Assembly (NCBI GenBank): GCA_009928665.1
Contig: SACF01000001.1
Span: 1-64,000, forward strand
Source of the DNA: Alphaproteobacteria bacterium
Lineage (GTDB): Bacteria; Bacteroidota; Bacteroidia; Bacteroidales; FEN-979
DNA length: 64,000 bases
Direction: 5' to 3'
Shown here: positions 16,296 through 25,512 of the stretch, piece by piece
Numbering within the stretch: position 1 is the stretch's first letter
Layout of the letters: each line of letters begins with the position of its first letter
Notes under the pieces: generated by a model
The model's input: the letters and a program-made list of their open reading frames with translations, nothing else
Told to the model about the DNA's origin: nothing
The model's database searches: none
Program-made: the position numbers and the translations under genes

Positions 16296-17029
16296 TGCTT
16301 TATGCAACCCGGGGCATTGTTTTTCATACGGTCAGATATGCCGAAACCAGTCTGATCGCCAAACTTTATACATCACAATTCGGACTCCGCTCTTACCTTA
16401 TAAAAGGGGTTCATACCCCACGTTCCCGGTTCAAACCTGCACTGTTTCAACCGCTCTCATTGCTCGAACTTGTTGTTTACAATAAAGAACGAAATTCGTT
16501 GCAGACCATCAAAGAAGTGCAACTCAACCACCCTTATCAATCTCTTCACCTGGACATCCGTAAAAGCGCGATTGCGCTTTTCATTTGTGAACTGGCTTAC
16601 AAAGCCATCCGCGAAGAAGAACCCAACCGGGAATTATTTGATTTTCTGTGGAACTCCTGTATCGAACTTGATCAGGCTGAAGGACCGGTTTCCCATTATC
16701 ACCTGGTCTTTGCGCTTCGTCTGATGCGCCATCTGGGTATTTACCCGCAACGAAACCTGACCCCTCAAACCACGATTTTCAACTTACGGGAAGGGGTTTT
16801 TCAGGCCAATATTCCCGGTCACACAAACTACCTGGATGAAGCGGACAGTACCCTGTTTCATCAACTTCTTTCCGTTCCTGACGACGCAGGTGTGGCTTTT
16901 TTAAAAGTAATCCTGTCGCCTCGCAAACGGGATCAGATCCTTGAAACCATATTGCTCTATTATAAATTGCACCTTCCCGGATTCAGGGATCTCCAATCCC
17001 ACCATATCCTCCATACTGTTTTGTCCTAA
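16295..17029 (+). CDS. recO: DNA repair protein RecO
   Basis: RecO works with RecR (and RecF) to load RecA on SSB-covered single-stranded DNA. The N-terminus ([23 protein letters not shown]) is the OB-fold that binds DNA and SSB; the rest is the helical domain, with [19 protein letters not shown] as a recognisable helix. Length 244. It is translationally coupled to porZ. Its last bases lie close to the lysS promoter box. Confidence 0.92.
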   Translation: MLYATRGIVFHTVRYAETSLIAKLYTSQFGLRSYLIKGVHTPRSRFKPALFQPLSLLELVVYNKERNSLQTIKEVQLNHPYQSLHLDIRKSAIALFICELAYKAIREEEPNRELFDFLWNSCIELDQAEGPVSHYHLVFALRLMRHLGIYPQRNLTPQTTIFNLREGVFQANIPGHTNYLDEADSTLFHQLLSVPDDAGVAFLKVILSPRKRDQILETILLYYKLHLPGFRDLQSHHILHTVLS

Positions 17030-17034
17030 TTCCC

Positions 17035-17042
17035 TATCTTTG
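17035..17042 (+). promoter_or_regulatory. -7 box (TATCTTTG) of lysS
   Basis: TAnnTTTG box 15 nt before the lysS ATG at 17058, directly after the recO stop. No well-spaced -33 TTTG is seen. Confidence 0.5.
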
Positions 17043-17057
17043 CCGAAATTTGGCACT

Positions 17058-18572
17058 ATGACTACAGGATTAAGCGAACAGGAAACCATCCGCAGAAATT
17101 CATTAAATGAGCTTATCAAATTGGGAATCAATCCCTATCCTCCTCACACCTTTCCGGTAAATGTCAGGGTTTCAGAGATTAAGAAAAACTTTTCCACGGA
17201 TCCTTCTTTGTATCAGGATGTCAGTATTGCCGGGCGGATCATGAGCCGCCGGATCATGGGAGCAGCATCCTTTGTTGAGTTGCAGGATGAAAGCGGACGA
17301 ATTCAGCTGTATATAAAACGAGATGAAATCTGCCCCGGCGAAGACAAAACCCTGTATAATGTGGTCTTTAAAAAATTACTCGATATCGGTGATTTGATCG
17401 GTATTTCCGGGTACGTTTTTATTACCCAGATGGGAGAAATCACGATCCATGTCAGGGCCCTGGAATTACTCAGTAAATCACTGCGCCCACTGCCGATTGT
17501 CAAGGAAAAAGACGATACGGTGTTTGATGCTTTTTCCGATCCCGAACTCCGTTACCGCCAACGGTATGTTGACCTGATCGTGAACCCTGAAATCCGGGAT
17601 GTTTTTGTAAAACGCACCCGGCTGATCAATTCGATGCGGCAATATCTGAATTCCCGATCATACCTTGAAGTGGAAACCCCGATCCTGCAACCCCTGTATG
17701 GCGGAGCGGCTGCACGCCCTTTCAAGACACAGCATAACGCGCTCGACATGACACTTTACCTGAGAATCGCCAACGAATTGTACCTCAAACGCCTTATTGT
17801 CGGGGGATATGAGGGGGTTTACGAGTTTTCTAAGGACTTCAGAAACGAAGGCATGGATCGCTTCCATAATCCCGAATTCACCCAGATGGAGTTGTATGTG
17901 GCCTATAAAGACTACGAATGGATGATGGACCTGGTTGAAGAAATGGTTGAAAAAATTTCCCTTGATCTCCATGGGACCACGCAGGTACAGGTGGGTGAAA
18001 ACCTGATCGACTTCCGGCGTCCCTGGAAGCGGTTCACCATGTACGAGGTGATCCACCATTTCACCGGTACCGACATCGCCGATTTAACCGAGGAAGAACT
18101 CGTGCAACGCGCGCAACAACTTGGCGTTCCTATTGATAAGACCATGGGTAAAGGAAAGATCATCGATCAGATCTTCGGGGAGAAATGTGAGCCTTTCCTC
18201 ATCCAGCCGACCTTTATCACCGACTATCCCGTGGAAATGTCACCCCTGGCCAAGAAGCACCGTTGTAAACCCGGGTTGGTCGAACGATTTGAAGCCATTT
18301 GCAACGGGAAGGAATTATGTAACGCCTTTTCTGAACTGAACGACCCAATCGATCAGCGTGAACGATTCGAAGCACAGCTTGAACTCGGCCGTCGCGGGGA
18401 TACGGAATCGATGGTTCTGGATGAAGACTTCCTCCGTGCTTTGGAGTTCGGGATGCCTCCTACAGCAGGGCTTGGCATCGGGATCGACCGCCTTACCATG
18501 ATCATGACCAACTCCCCTTCTATCCAGGATGTTCTGTTCTTTCCGCAAATGCGGCCCGAAAAGCGGGGTTAG
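17058..18572 (+). CDS. lysS: Lysyl-tRNA synthetase (class II) LysS
   Basis: Charges tRNA-Lys. The N-terminal OB-fold for the anticodon covers about 55-170 ([20 protein letters not shown]). The class II core has motif 1 ([21 protein letters not shown]), motif 2 ([18 protein letters not shown]) and motif 3 ([11 protein letters not shown]). The ATG at 17058 gives 504 residues, the usual length; the longer open frame from 16941 runs back through recO and across a promoter box and is rejected. Confidence 0.96.
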   Translation: MTTGLSEQETIRRNSLNELIKLGINPYPPHTFPVNVRVSEIKKNFSTDPSLYQDVSIAGRIMSRRIMGAASFVELQDESGRIQLYIKRDEICPGEDKTLYNVVFKKLLDIGDLIGISGYVFITQMGEITIHVRALELLSKSLRPLPIVKEKDDTVFDAFSDPELRYRQRYVDLIVNPEIRDVFVKRTRLINSMRQYLNSRSYLEVETPILQPLYGGAAARPFKTQHNALDMTLYLRIANELYLKRLIVGGYEGVYEFSKDFRNEGMDRFHNPEFTQMELYVAYKDYEWMMDLVEEMVEKISLDLHGTTQVQVGENLIDFRRPWKRFTMYEVIHHFTGTDIADLTEEELVQRAQQLGVPIDKTMGKGKIIDQIFGEKCEPFLIQPTFITDYPVEMSPLAKKHRCKPGLVERFEAICNGKELCNAFSELNDPIDQRERFEAQLELGRRGDTESMVLDEDFLRALEFGMPPTAGLGIGIDRLTMIMTNSPSIQDVLFFPQMRPEKRG

Positions 18573-18645
18573 AGAATGTATTGATTATCCTTCCCGCATG
18601 GGAATTATCAAAACTGCGAAACTGGAATTTTCCCGGCTGATCTAA

Positions 18646-20691
18646 TTACCGGAGCAGTAAGATTTTCTGGCATTCAGATCTCCCACGGGTTGTGAATTTC
18701 AGCAGATAAATACCACTCCCGGCCGGATTCCCTGTGTCATCCGTGCCATCCCATGTGAAGAATCTGTCACCGGCATCAGCTATTCCATCCCATAAAACCG
18801 TGATCGACCTGCCCTGTAAATCAAGAATTTCGATCCGGATCTGTTCCTGCTGTCGCAACGAAAGGGGAATTGAGATTCGATCACGGAAAGGATTTGGGTA
18901 AGGTCTTCCGATCTCCGGAAGGGCTTGCTCTTCATTGATTTTCGATAGCAGATCGGAATTGATCATGATGATAACATAATTACTGCCTGCTGATGTGATG
19001 TACTCCAGGCTGTCCTTATAAAAATTCATACCCGGAAGCAAAGTAACCACAACAGGAACCCTGACTCTCACCGCAACACTGTCGCCGGGGTCAATCAGGG
19101 AAGGATAACCCGCGACTGAAACGGAATCGACCATCCAAGGCACTGAATTTCCGTATTGCTGAATGGTATCGAGGGTAATCCGCGTGATAAGGTAGTTGTG
19201 CAACTGCGTTATCTTACCGTTAAGGCAATCGTCGGGGGTGATGAACCAGAGGGTATCAGGAACCGGTGTCAGGTTGGTGTAGGTTGTCGTAAATTGAAAC
19301 GGATCGGCAGCCCCGATCAGTGGCATAGTTTCTGACCGTCCCGATTCATCGGCTGCAGAAAGATAGTATTCGACAAGGCTTCCGGCCGGTTGTTTGGGAA
19401 TGAACCCGGAGTAATCGGAACTGCTCTGGTCGGTCATCTGTACAACCTGGTAAGGCCCTCCATTGACCCGGTAATGAATTCGCACCGAATCTTCAATGAC
19501 CGGCATTTGACTGGAAGCAAGGATGGTCGCGGATACCTGATAATCCGATTCACAGGGTTTCACACCCGAAAGCGGGATATGACGAATGTAAAGCAGTCCG
19601 ACATCGGCAACTCCCATCACCCTGCAATGGAGGGCATCGGTCGATAGCCATCCAGAAGATCCGCTGGCAATAAATCCCTTGACGGTGTAACCGGGCATGG
19701 CTGCCTCATAAGCGGCTTTTGCACTGTCGTCCCAGGCGCTGTTCATAAAAGGTACCAGTACTTTATTATTCAGGATCACGGAATTGGTGTAGGGTTGATC
19801 CTGGGGTGTCTTTACTCTGAATACCCGGTAATTATATCCATAGGAGCAGATCTGAGAAGCCCAGTAGGTAGCCTGGTTCTCCAAAGCATTATACTCGGGA
19901 TCTGTTGGGAGTACCTGACGGATCAGTATTTTGTCGGGGCCCAGGAATTTTCCCCAGCAGTCAATATGATCGATCGTTGAGGAAATGTTCGGGTCGGGGA
20001 CGACACGGAAGTTTTCGATTCCTAAATAATCGAACATTTTATTGTTAACCTGTTGCGAAGTCTGAGTCGGATTTTCAACATAAACGAGATCGGTCGATGA
20101 GCTGATACCCAGTCCGTCGGTCATATAATTGCCACCGGTTGAGATGACATTCATGCCGTACCAGGGGATTCCCAGCATGGCAGCAAAGAGCTTGGGAATT
20201 TCATCGTCGTTGGGGCGCGGTCTGTTATAAGGAAAATCAACAATCCCGATCTGCTTAGAACTGTCGGTGGCAAACCAGGGACCATAATCCCGGGTCCAGT
20301 AGCTGTCGGTGGGAGCAATTAAAAAGTTACAGTGGCTGGTATCGACTCCATTTGTAACGTACTGGTTCAGTACCGTAGTCTTTTGGGTCTGACTGGCCAC
20401 GATCGTAGTAACCATAACATTGGTGGCCATCTCTTTGATCAGGGAAATCGGAATCCCGAAAGGATAGCGGATCAGGGCACCCTGCATGCGATCGTACTCT
20501 GCCACATTCCTGACCGGACCATCAGGGGGAGGTGTCTCAATAAAATTTCTTCCGATTTCATGTCTCCGGGCAAATTCCTCAGGGGTCATGGTATGCCGGA
20601 GAACAGGGTTGTTGTCTGTTAGGTTGTTCTGAGCTTTTACCTGGTACGACAAGGCCAGGATTAATAAAATAATGGAGATCGATCGGTACAT
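18646..20691 (-). CDS. Secreted PPAD-like peptidylarginine deiminase with T9SS sorting domain
   Basis: A 681-residue secreted guanidine deiminase. From the ATG at 20691 it has a signal peptide (...LSYQVKAQ), a deiminase domain (about 30-390), an immunoglobulin-like segment and a T9SS sorting domain (PYPNPFRDRISI ... KILLLR). Residues match the P. gingivalis enzyme at a near-constant offset of +5/6: Asp135 (RDYGPW), Arg157 and Arg159 (YNRPRPNDD, equal to Arg152/Arg154 that hold a C-terminal arginine), His242 and Asp244 (DHID), Asn303 (YTNSV) and nucleophile Cys356 (ALHC). It may thus citrullinate C-terminal arginines. The longer start at 20712 overlaps a promoter box. Confidence 0.85.
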   Translation of the reverse strand: MYRSISIILLILALSYQVKAQNNLTDNNPVLRHTMTPEEFARRHEIGRNFIETPPPDGPVRNVAEYDRMQGALIRYPFGIPISLIKEMATNVMVTTIVASQTQKTTVLNQYVTNGVDTSHCNFLIAPTDSYWTRDYGPWFATDSSKQIGIVDFPYNRPRPNDDEIPKLFAAMLGIPWYGMNVISTGGNYMTDGLGISSSTDLVYVENPTQTSQQVNNKMFDYLGIENFRVVPDPNISSTIDHIDCWGKFLGPDKILIRQVLPTDPEYNALENQATYWASQICSYGYNYRVFRVKTPQDQPYTNSVILNNKVLVPFMNSAWDDSAKAAYEAAMPGYTVKGFIASGSSGWLSTDALHCRVMGVADVGLLYIRHIPLSGVKPCESDYQVSATILASSQMPVIEDSVRIHYRVNGGPYQVVQMTDQSSSDYSGFIPKQPAGSLVEYYLSAADESGRSETMPLIGAADPFQFTTTYTNLTPVPDTLWFITPDDCLNGKITQLHNYLITRITLDTIQQYGNSVPWMVDSVSVAGYPSLIDPGDSVAVRVRVPVVVTLLPGMNFYKDSLEYITSAGSNYVIIMINSDLLSKINEEQALPEIGRPYPNPFRDRISIPLSLRQQEQIRIEILDLQGRSITVLWDGIADAGDRFFTWDGTDDTGNPAGSGIYLLKFTTRGRSECQKILLLR

Positions 20692-20709
20692 AACATTCGG
20701 TTTGAACTG

Positions 20710-20717
20710 CAAAATTA
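20710..20717 (-). promoter_or_regulatory. -7 box (TAATTTTG) of the PPAD-like gene
   Basis: Minus-strand TAnnTTTG box 18 nt before the ATG at 20691; it overlaps the longer possible start at 20712. Confidence 0.5.
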
Positions 20718-20744
20718 ATATTTTCGCAATTCCTTCAAAATGAC

Positions 20745-20752
20745 TAAATTTG
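20745..20752 (+). promoter_or_regulatory. -7 box (TAAATTTG) of the CDF gene
   Basis: Plus-strand TAnnTTTG box with TTTT at 20721-20724 as an approximate -33 element at a 20-nt spacing. It is divergent from the PPAD-like promoter 27 bp away. Confidence 0.55.
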
Positions 20753-20768
20753 CTGAAATTTGAACCTG

Positions 20769-21623
20769 GTGAACAAAAAAATCAGCGTAGCAAGATTGTC
20801 CATCTTTTCGAATACCAGTCTGATTATATTAAAGTTAGCAGCAGGTATCATCTCAGGTTCCGTGAGCATTATCTCCGAGGCAATTCATTCGCTCATGGAC
20901 TTGATCGCTTCGGTCGTAGCTTTTGTTTCCGTCAGGATTTCAGACACCCCTGCTGATGAAAAACATCCGTATGGGCATGGTAAATTTGAAAACGTTTCAG
21001 GAGTCATTGAAGCCCTGCTCATTTTTATTGCCGCTTTCTGGATTATTTACGAAGCCGTAAAAAAGATTATAACACCACAGGAGGTCGAACGGCTTGAAAT
21101 CGGTTTTGTGGTCATGATCATTGCTGCTATAGTCAATATTATCGTTTCTCGGAAACTGTATGCCGTATCGAGGGAAACCGGTTCTGTTGCACTTGAAGCG
21201 GATGCCCTTCACCTAAAGACCGATGTTTACACGTCGGTGGGAGTCGCAACCGGTCTTGCATTGATGTACGTCAGCGGAATTCATCTGATCGACCCGATCA
21301 TTGCGATCTTTGTTGCCCTCCTGATCCTGAAGGAATCTTTTGAATTGTTTTCCAGAGCCTATGCCCCATTACTTGACCGGGCGCTTCCGGCATCAGAAGT
21401 CGAACAGATAAATGCCATCATTACCAAACACTGTAAATCCAACATGACTTTCCATAATCTGCGCAGCCGGAAAGCGGGAAACTATAATTATATCGATTTT
21501 CACCTGAACCTGGACCCTAACCTGACAGTTGGCGAAGCACATTCAATCTGTGACCAGATTGAGGAGGATATCAAAAGCCGATTCGAACACACGGAGGTGA
21601 CCATTCATGTAGAAGAATTTTAA
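20769..21623 (+). CDS. Cation diffusion facilitator (zinc/iron/cobalt efflux) transporter
   Basis: Inner-membrane proton/metal antiporter with six predicted membrane spans in about 5-195 and a cytoplasmic metallochaperone-like domain in about 200-284. The transport-site pairs are seen as His40/Asp44 (EAIHSLMDL) in helix 2 and His148/Asp152 (DALHLKTDV) in helix 5; the latter HxxxD favours zinc or cadmium, but the metal cannot be fixed. HPYGHGKFE is the conserved loop. I use the GTG at 20769; a TTG at 20760 would be almost leaderless relative to the promoter box. Confidence 0.9.
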   Translation: MNKKISVARLSIFSNTSLIILKLAAGIISGSVSIISEAIHSLMDLIASVVAFVSVRISDTPADEKHPYGHGKFENVSGVIEALLIFIAAFWIIYEAVKKIITPQEVERLEIGFVVMIIAAIVNIIVSRKLYAVSRETGSVALEADALHLKTDVYTSVGVATGLALMYVSGIHLIDPIIAIFVALLILKESFELFSRAYAPLLDRALPASEVEQINAIITKHCKSNMTFHNLRSRKAGNYNYIDFHLNLDPNLTVGEAHSICDQIEEDIKSRFEHTEVTIHVEEF

Positions 21624-21681
21624 AATAAATGAAAAAGATTGCAGTTATATAAATAATGTCGAATTGAATAATTGTTGATTC

Positions 21682-23481
21682 ATGGGTATAAACAGACCTC
21701 TCCGCTTACTCACGCTGCTGATTTTTATTCCTTTCTTTTGCATTGCTCAGGATTCCATTCGAATTGATACACTTATAAAAAGGGCACACCTGATTGAAGA
21801 TGACCCGGTCGTTAACATGCTCGACAGTCTGGTCAGCCTCCGGGTGTTTGAAGATGCCGAATTCCCGAATTCCAATCAATATCAGAACTGGGCAACCTAT
21901 ACCGATTCAGACGTTCCAAGATTTCCCGATTCAGTCTATTTTGAACGGATTGCCCAGATGAATGAACAGTCACCATTCGAATACGTTTACAACAATGAGG
22001 TTAAACAATTCATTGACCTGTATGCTGTAAAAAAAAGGAAACTGACTGCAAGGATATTGGGTCTGTCACAGATATATTTTCCCCTGTTTGAAGAACAGTT
22101 GGATAAATACAACATGCCCCTGGAGTTGAAATATCTTGCGGTTATTGAGTCTGCACTCAACCCTGTGGCCACCTCCCGGGCAGGTGCAAAAGGACTCTGG
22201 CAATTCATGTACGGAACCGGAAAAGTCTATGGCTTAAAAGTCAGCTCCTACGTCGATGACCGCTATGATCCGTACAAAGCCACCATTGCGGCCTGTGAGC
22301 ACCTGAACGACCTTTATGATATTTACGGGAACTGGTCGCTGGCGCTTGCCGCATATAACTCGGGCGCGGGAAATGTAAATAAGGCTATCCGCCGCGCGGG
22401 CGGAGTTAAGAATTTCTGGCTCCTCCAACGGTACCTTCCCCGGGAGACACGGTCGTACGTTCCGGCTTTCATTGCCGCCAGTTACGTGTTGACGCATGCC
22501 AATGAACATAAGATTTATCCGGTAGACCCGGGAATACTCTATTATGAAGTCGATACGGTGACCGTCTGTCGCCCCCTCTCCTTTGATCAGATTTCAGAAA
22601 TGCTGAATATCCCCCTGGATGAAATCAAATTTTTAAATCCTTCGTTCAAACAGGATTTTATTCCTGCAACCGTTGAAAATCCATATAAGGTCCGTCTGAG
22701 GAAAAAGTTCGTCGGTAGTTTTATCAACAATGAAGAAGCCCTGTACGCATATAAAACCAGGAGTTGGTCGGCTCAGGATTCACTTATGAAACTCATCTAC
22801 AATAACTACAGGGAAACAGAACTCTATACGGTTAAAAGCGGGGAGACCATGACTTCGGTCGCTAAAAAATTCAAAATGACTGTTTCTGAATTAAAAACAC
22901 TGAATGGATTTCGTTCCAATACCCTGAAACCCAAAAAAAAGATCCTGGTCTATTCGAAACCCAGGAAAGAACCAGCCAGTGGAAAAGAATTGGCTTCCAC
23001 ATACATTCCTGTTCCGGCCCGGAAAGACACCACTGTCAGACAAGGTTCTGATGATTCATCAGCAGTGATTGAAAATCCAAAACAAACAGGATCTGCGGCT
23101 AACAATACCATGGTTCATTATGTCAAAAGCGGAGAATCACTGGGAGTTATTGCTTCACGGTACCATTGTACAGTCAATGACCTGATGCAGTGGAACCAAC
23201 TTTCGACCACCAAAATTAAACCAGGTCAGAAGCTTTCTGTAAGAGGTGTCCCGGCATCAGCAGCCGCATCAACAAAGCCCGCAACCGTTGTTGAAAAGAA
23301 AACCAAACCTGCGCCCCAATCCTCCGGTGCGAAATATACCATTTATACCGTACAGTCAGGCGATAATCTTTGGGATATTGCAGTAAAATTTGATGTTACC
23401 GTCTCCCAGATCAAAACGCTTAATGGCCTGAAAAACGCTCACCGGCTGAAACCCGGACAGAAAATTAAAATTCCAAAATAA
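21682..23481 (+). CDS. MltD-like lytic transglycosylase with LysM domains
   Basis: Cleaves peptidoglycan glycan strands non-hydrolytically to 1,6-anhydroMurNAc ends. A signal peptide (cut near CIAQ) is followed by a family 1 SLT domain (about 130-280) with catalytic Glu156 in VIESALNP, then GLWQFM and LAAYNSGAGNV motifs. The C-terminal third has three LysM repeats (YTVKSGETM..., HYVKSGESL..., YTVQSGDNL...), which bind GlcNAc-containing glycan, joined by Ser/Thr/Lys/Pro-rich linkers. Length 599. A DUF2147 gene follows after 32 bp and an MltF-like gene after that. Confidence 0.93.
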   Translation: MGINRPLRLLTLLIFIPFFCIAQDSIRIDTLIKRAHLIEDDPVVNMLDSLVSLRVFEDAEFPNSNQYQNWATYTDSDVPRFPDSVYFERIAQMNEQSPFEYVYNNEVKQFIDLYAVKKRKLTARILGLSQIYFPLFEEQLDKYNMPLELKYLAVIESALNPVATSRAGAKGLWQFMYGTGKVYGLKVSSYVDDRYDPYKATIAACEHLNDLYDIYGNWSLALAAYNSGAGNVNKAIRRAGGVKNFWLLQRYLPRETRSYVPAFIAASYVLTHANEHKIYPVDPGILYYEVDTVTVCRPLSFDQISEMLNIPLDEIKFLNPSFKQDFIPATVENPYKVRLRKKFVGSFINNEEALYAYKTRSWSAQDSLMKLIYNNYRETELYTVKSGETMTSVAKKFKMTVSELKTLNGFRSNTLKPKKKILVYSKPRKEPASGKELASTYIPVPARKDTTVRQGSDDSSAVIENPKQTGSAANNTMVHYVKSGESLGVIASRYHCTVNDLMQWNQLSTTKIKPGQKLSVRGVPASAAASTKPATVVEKKTKPAPQSSGAKYTIYTVQSGDNLWDIAVKFDVTVSQIKTLNGLKNAHRLKPGQKIKIPK

Positions 23482-23513
23482 TTTTTCCCGTTGTTAAACC
23501 AAAAAAATAGAAC

Positions 23514-23969
23514 ATGAAAAAATCAGCAACATCACTTATTTTTCTGTTTCTGTTTACGGCCTTTACCGGGACTGCCCAGACCCATAAGGCTGACGACATC
23601 CTCGGCGTCTGGTTGAACCAGGAAGCGACAGGAAAGATCCAGATTTTCAAGGAAGGTGACCGTTATTTCGGGAAACTGATCTGGCTGCGTACCCCGCTGG
23701 ATTCACTAACCGGAAAACCAAGAACCGATAACGAAAATCCGGACCCTAAATTAAAAGCCACCCCATTGATCGGATTGGCCAACCTGAAAAACTTCACATT
23801 CAACGGGAAGGATGAATGGTCGGGGGGGACGATCTATGACCCTAAAAATGGGAAAACCTACAAGTGCTACATTCAGTTTGAGTCGGCAAACAAACTGAAA
23901 ATCAGAGGTTTTATTGGCGTATCACTGCTTGGAAGGAATACTTTCTGGACCCGATCTTTTCATCAATAA
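23514..23969 (+). CDS. DUF2147 secreted protein
   Basis: A 151-residue protein with a signal peptide (cut near GTAQ) and one DUF2147 domain: DDILGVWLN, the Gly/Tyr/Lys pattern EGDRYFGKLIWL, then GGTIYDPKNGKTYKCYI and LKIRGFIGVSLLGRNTFWTR. These are short periplasmic or outer-membrane-associated lipocalin-like barrels of unknown function. Between two lytic transglycosylase genes on the same strand it may have an envelope role, which is inference from position only. Confidence 0.85.
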   Translation: MKKSATSLIFLFLFTAFTGTAQTHKADDILGVWLNQEATGKIQIFKEGDRYFGKLIWLRTPLDSLTGKPRTDNENPDPKLKATPLIGLANLKNFTFNGKDEWSGGTIYDPKNGKTYKCYIQFESANKLKIRGFIGVSLLGRNTFWTRSFHQ

Positions 23970-24029
23970 CAACTGTTAATTCTTTCATTTGCCATCAGAA
24001 GATATCGGAATGTAGCATAATATTTAGCT

Positions 24030-25460
24030 TTGAACAAACCGACGCATCGTTTTAATATTTTCAGAGCGATACTCCTTGGATTGGTGCTTGCCGCCATCGC
24101 CTTCGGAATATCCTGGAAGTTTTTCGATCGTGAAGAACAAAAAACCGATTCTCTCCGTCGGATTCAGGAAAGAGGATATTTGATTGCCCTGACCGATCGA
24201 AATACCCTGAATTATTTTGTCTACCGGGGTGAACCGATGGGATATCAGCTTGAATTGCTGGAATCTTTTGCCAGATATCTGAAAGTCCCCCTGAGGATTA
24301 TCTCAGCAGATGACATTAACCGGCTGGAATATTATTTATTTTACAATGCCGCGGATCTCATTGCAATGAATATTCCCTTATCACGCCAGGGAAAAAAAAA
24401 TATTCAGTACTCCCTTCCTTTCGGGGAAACCCGTTTGGTACTGGTTCAGAAAAAACCTTCCGGAAATAGAACAGATCCTCCGTTAGTAAAGTCATTAAAG
24501 GATTTTCCGACAGATACCGTTTATGTGCGAAGCAATCCTTTTCTGAGCCCGATGTACCACCATTTTTATAAAGAGACCCGGGGGAGGGCTGTTCTGAAAG
24601 AGGTTCGTGATGAAAGTCAGGAAGATCTGATCCGTCAGGTTTCTAAAGGATTGATCCGGTTTGCTATATGTCAGGAAAATGTAGCCATGGCTTTTAAAAG
24701 ATATTATTACAATACAGATATTTCGGTGCTGGCGTTCCCGCTTTTCTTTTATGGCTGGGGCGTTAACCATGAATCTGATTCCCTCAGAATGATGCTTGAT
24801 TCGTGGTTAACAACGATTAAAAGGACGGGAGAATACAAGCAGATCTATCTTGATTATTTCGATAATCAGCGACTTGCACGCTTCATGCAGTCGGGATTTT
24901 GCTCAATGAACACGAACAGGCTCTCGCCATTTGATGAATCCATTCAAAAGTACAGCATAGCATTGAGTTGGGATTGGAGGTTGGTAGCCTCATTGATTTA
25001 TGAAGAATCCAATTTCAGGGAGGGTCAGGTCTCCAAATACAATGCCAGCGGGTTGATGCAGCTAATGCCTGAAACTGCAGCCAGATTTGGTATCGACAGC
25101 GCTTCCACGCCGGCCCGGCAGATCGAAGGCGGTATAAAGTATCTGCGTTACCTCGATACCCAAATCCCCGATGAAATTATCAATCCCCTCGAACGGATCA
25201 ATTTTGTACTGGCAGCATACAACGTTGGAATAGGAAGGGTGTTGGCCGCCCGTGAAAAGGCCGGTCAATACGGCAGGGATAAGAACCGCTGGAACCGGCA
25301 TGTCGATTACTATCTTCTTCGCCGGTCAAAAAAGAATCCTCATGGGCATACCGATACCATGAATATCTTTACGGGAGATTATAAGACTGAAGGATTTGTT
25401 GATGATATCATTACACGGTATTACCACTACAGGAATCTGATCAGCGAACGTCTGAACTGA
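24030..25460 (+). CDS. MltF-like membrane-bound lytic transglycosylase
   Basis: An N-terminal membrane helix (about 10-28) is followed by a solute-binding-protein family 3 domain (about 45-265; RGYLIALTDRNTLNY start) and a family 1 SLT domain (about 300-460) with catalytic Glu326 in YEESNF, GLMQLMPETA and LAAYNVGIGRV. This is the MltF layout: the binding domain senses muropeptides and controls the transglycosylase. Start is TTG at 24030; no ATG lies near. The bases TAGCTTTG overlapping that codon fit a promoter box, but a later start would remove the membrane anchor, so I treat the box as chance. Confidence 0.9.
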   Translation: MNKPTHRFNIFRAILLGLVLAAIAFGISWKFFDREEQKTDSLRRIQERGYLIALTDRNTLNYFVYRGEPMGYQLELLESFARYLKVPLRIISADDINRLEYYLFYNAADLIAMNIPLSRQGKKNIQYSLPFGETRLVLVQKKPSGNRTDPPLVKSLKDFPTDTVYVRSNPFLSPMYHHFYKETRGRAVLKEVRDESQEDLIRQVSKGLIRFAICQENVAMAFKRYYYNTDISVLAFPLFFYGWGVNHESDSLRMMLDSWLTTIKRTGEYKQIYLDYFDNQRLARFMQSGFCSMNTNRLSPFDESIQKYSIALSWDWRLVASLIYEESNFREGQVSKYNASGLMQLMPETAARFGIDSASTPARQIEGGIKYLRYLDTQIPDEIINPLERINFVLAAYNVGIGRVLAAREKAGQYGRDKNRWNRHVDYYLLRRSKKNPHGHTDTMNIFTGDYKTEGFVDDIITRYYHYRNLISERLN

Positions 25461-25512
25461 TGTTGGGAAATGAATATCCTGACTTCTGATTTTCGAAATA
25501 TCCGCTGCTGTA

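Noticed and set aside
16941-17057. N-terminal extension of lysS
   Set aside because: It overlaps the end of recO in another frame and spans the promoter box at 17035; the family start is at the ATG at 17058.
18591-18604. TTCCCGCATGGGAA hairpin between convergent lysS and the deiminase gene as a terminator
   Set aside because: Only five base pairs and no T-run on either strand.
24025-24032. TAGCTTTG as a promoter box for the MltF-like gene
   Set aside because: It overlaps the only plausible start codon (TTG at 24030); a downstream start would remove the membrane anchor.
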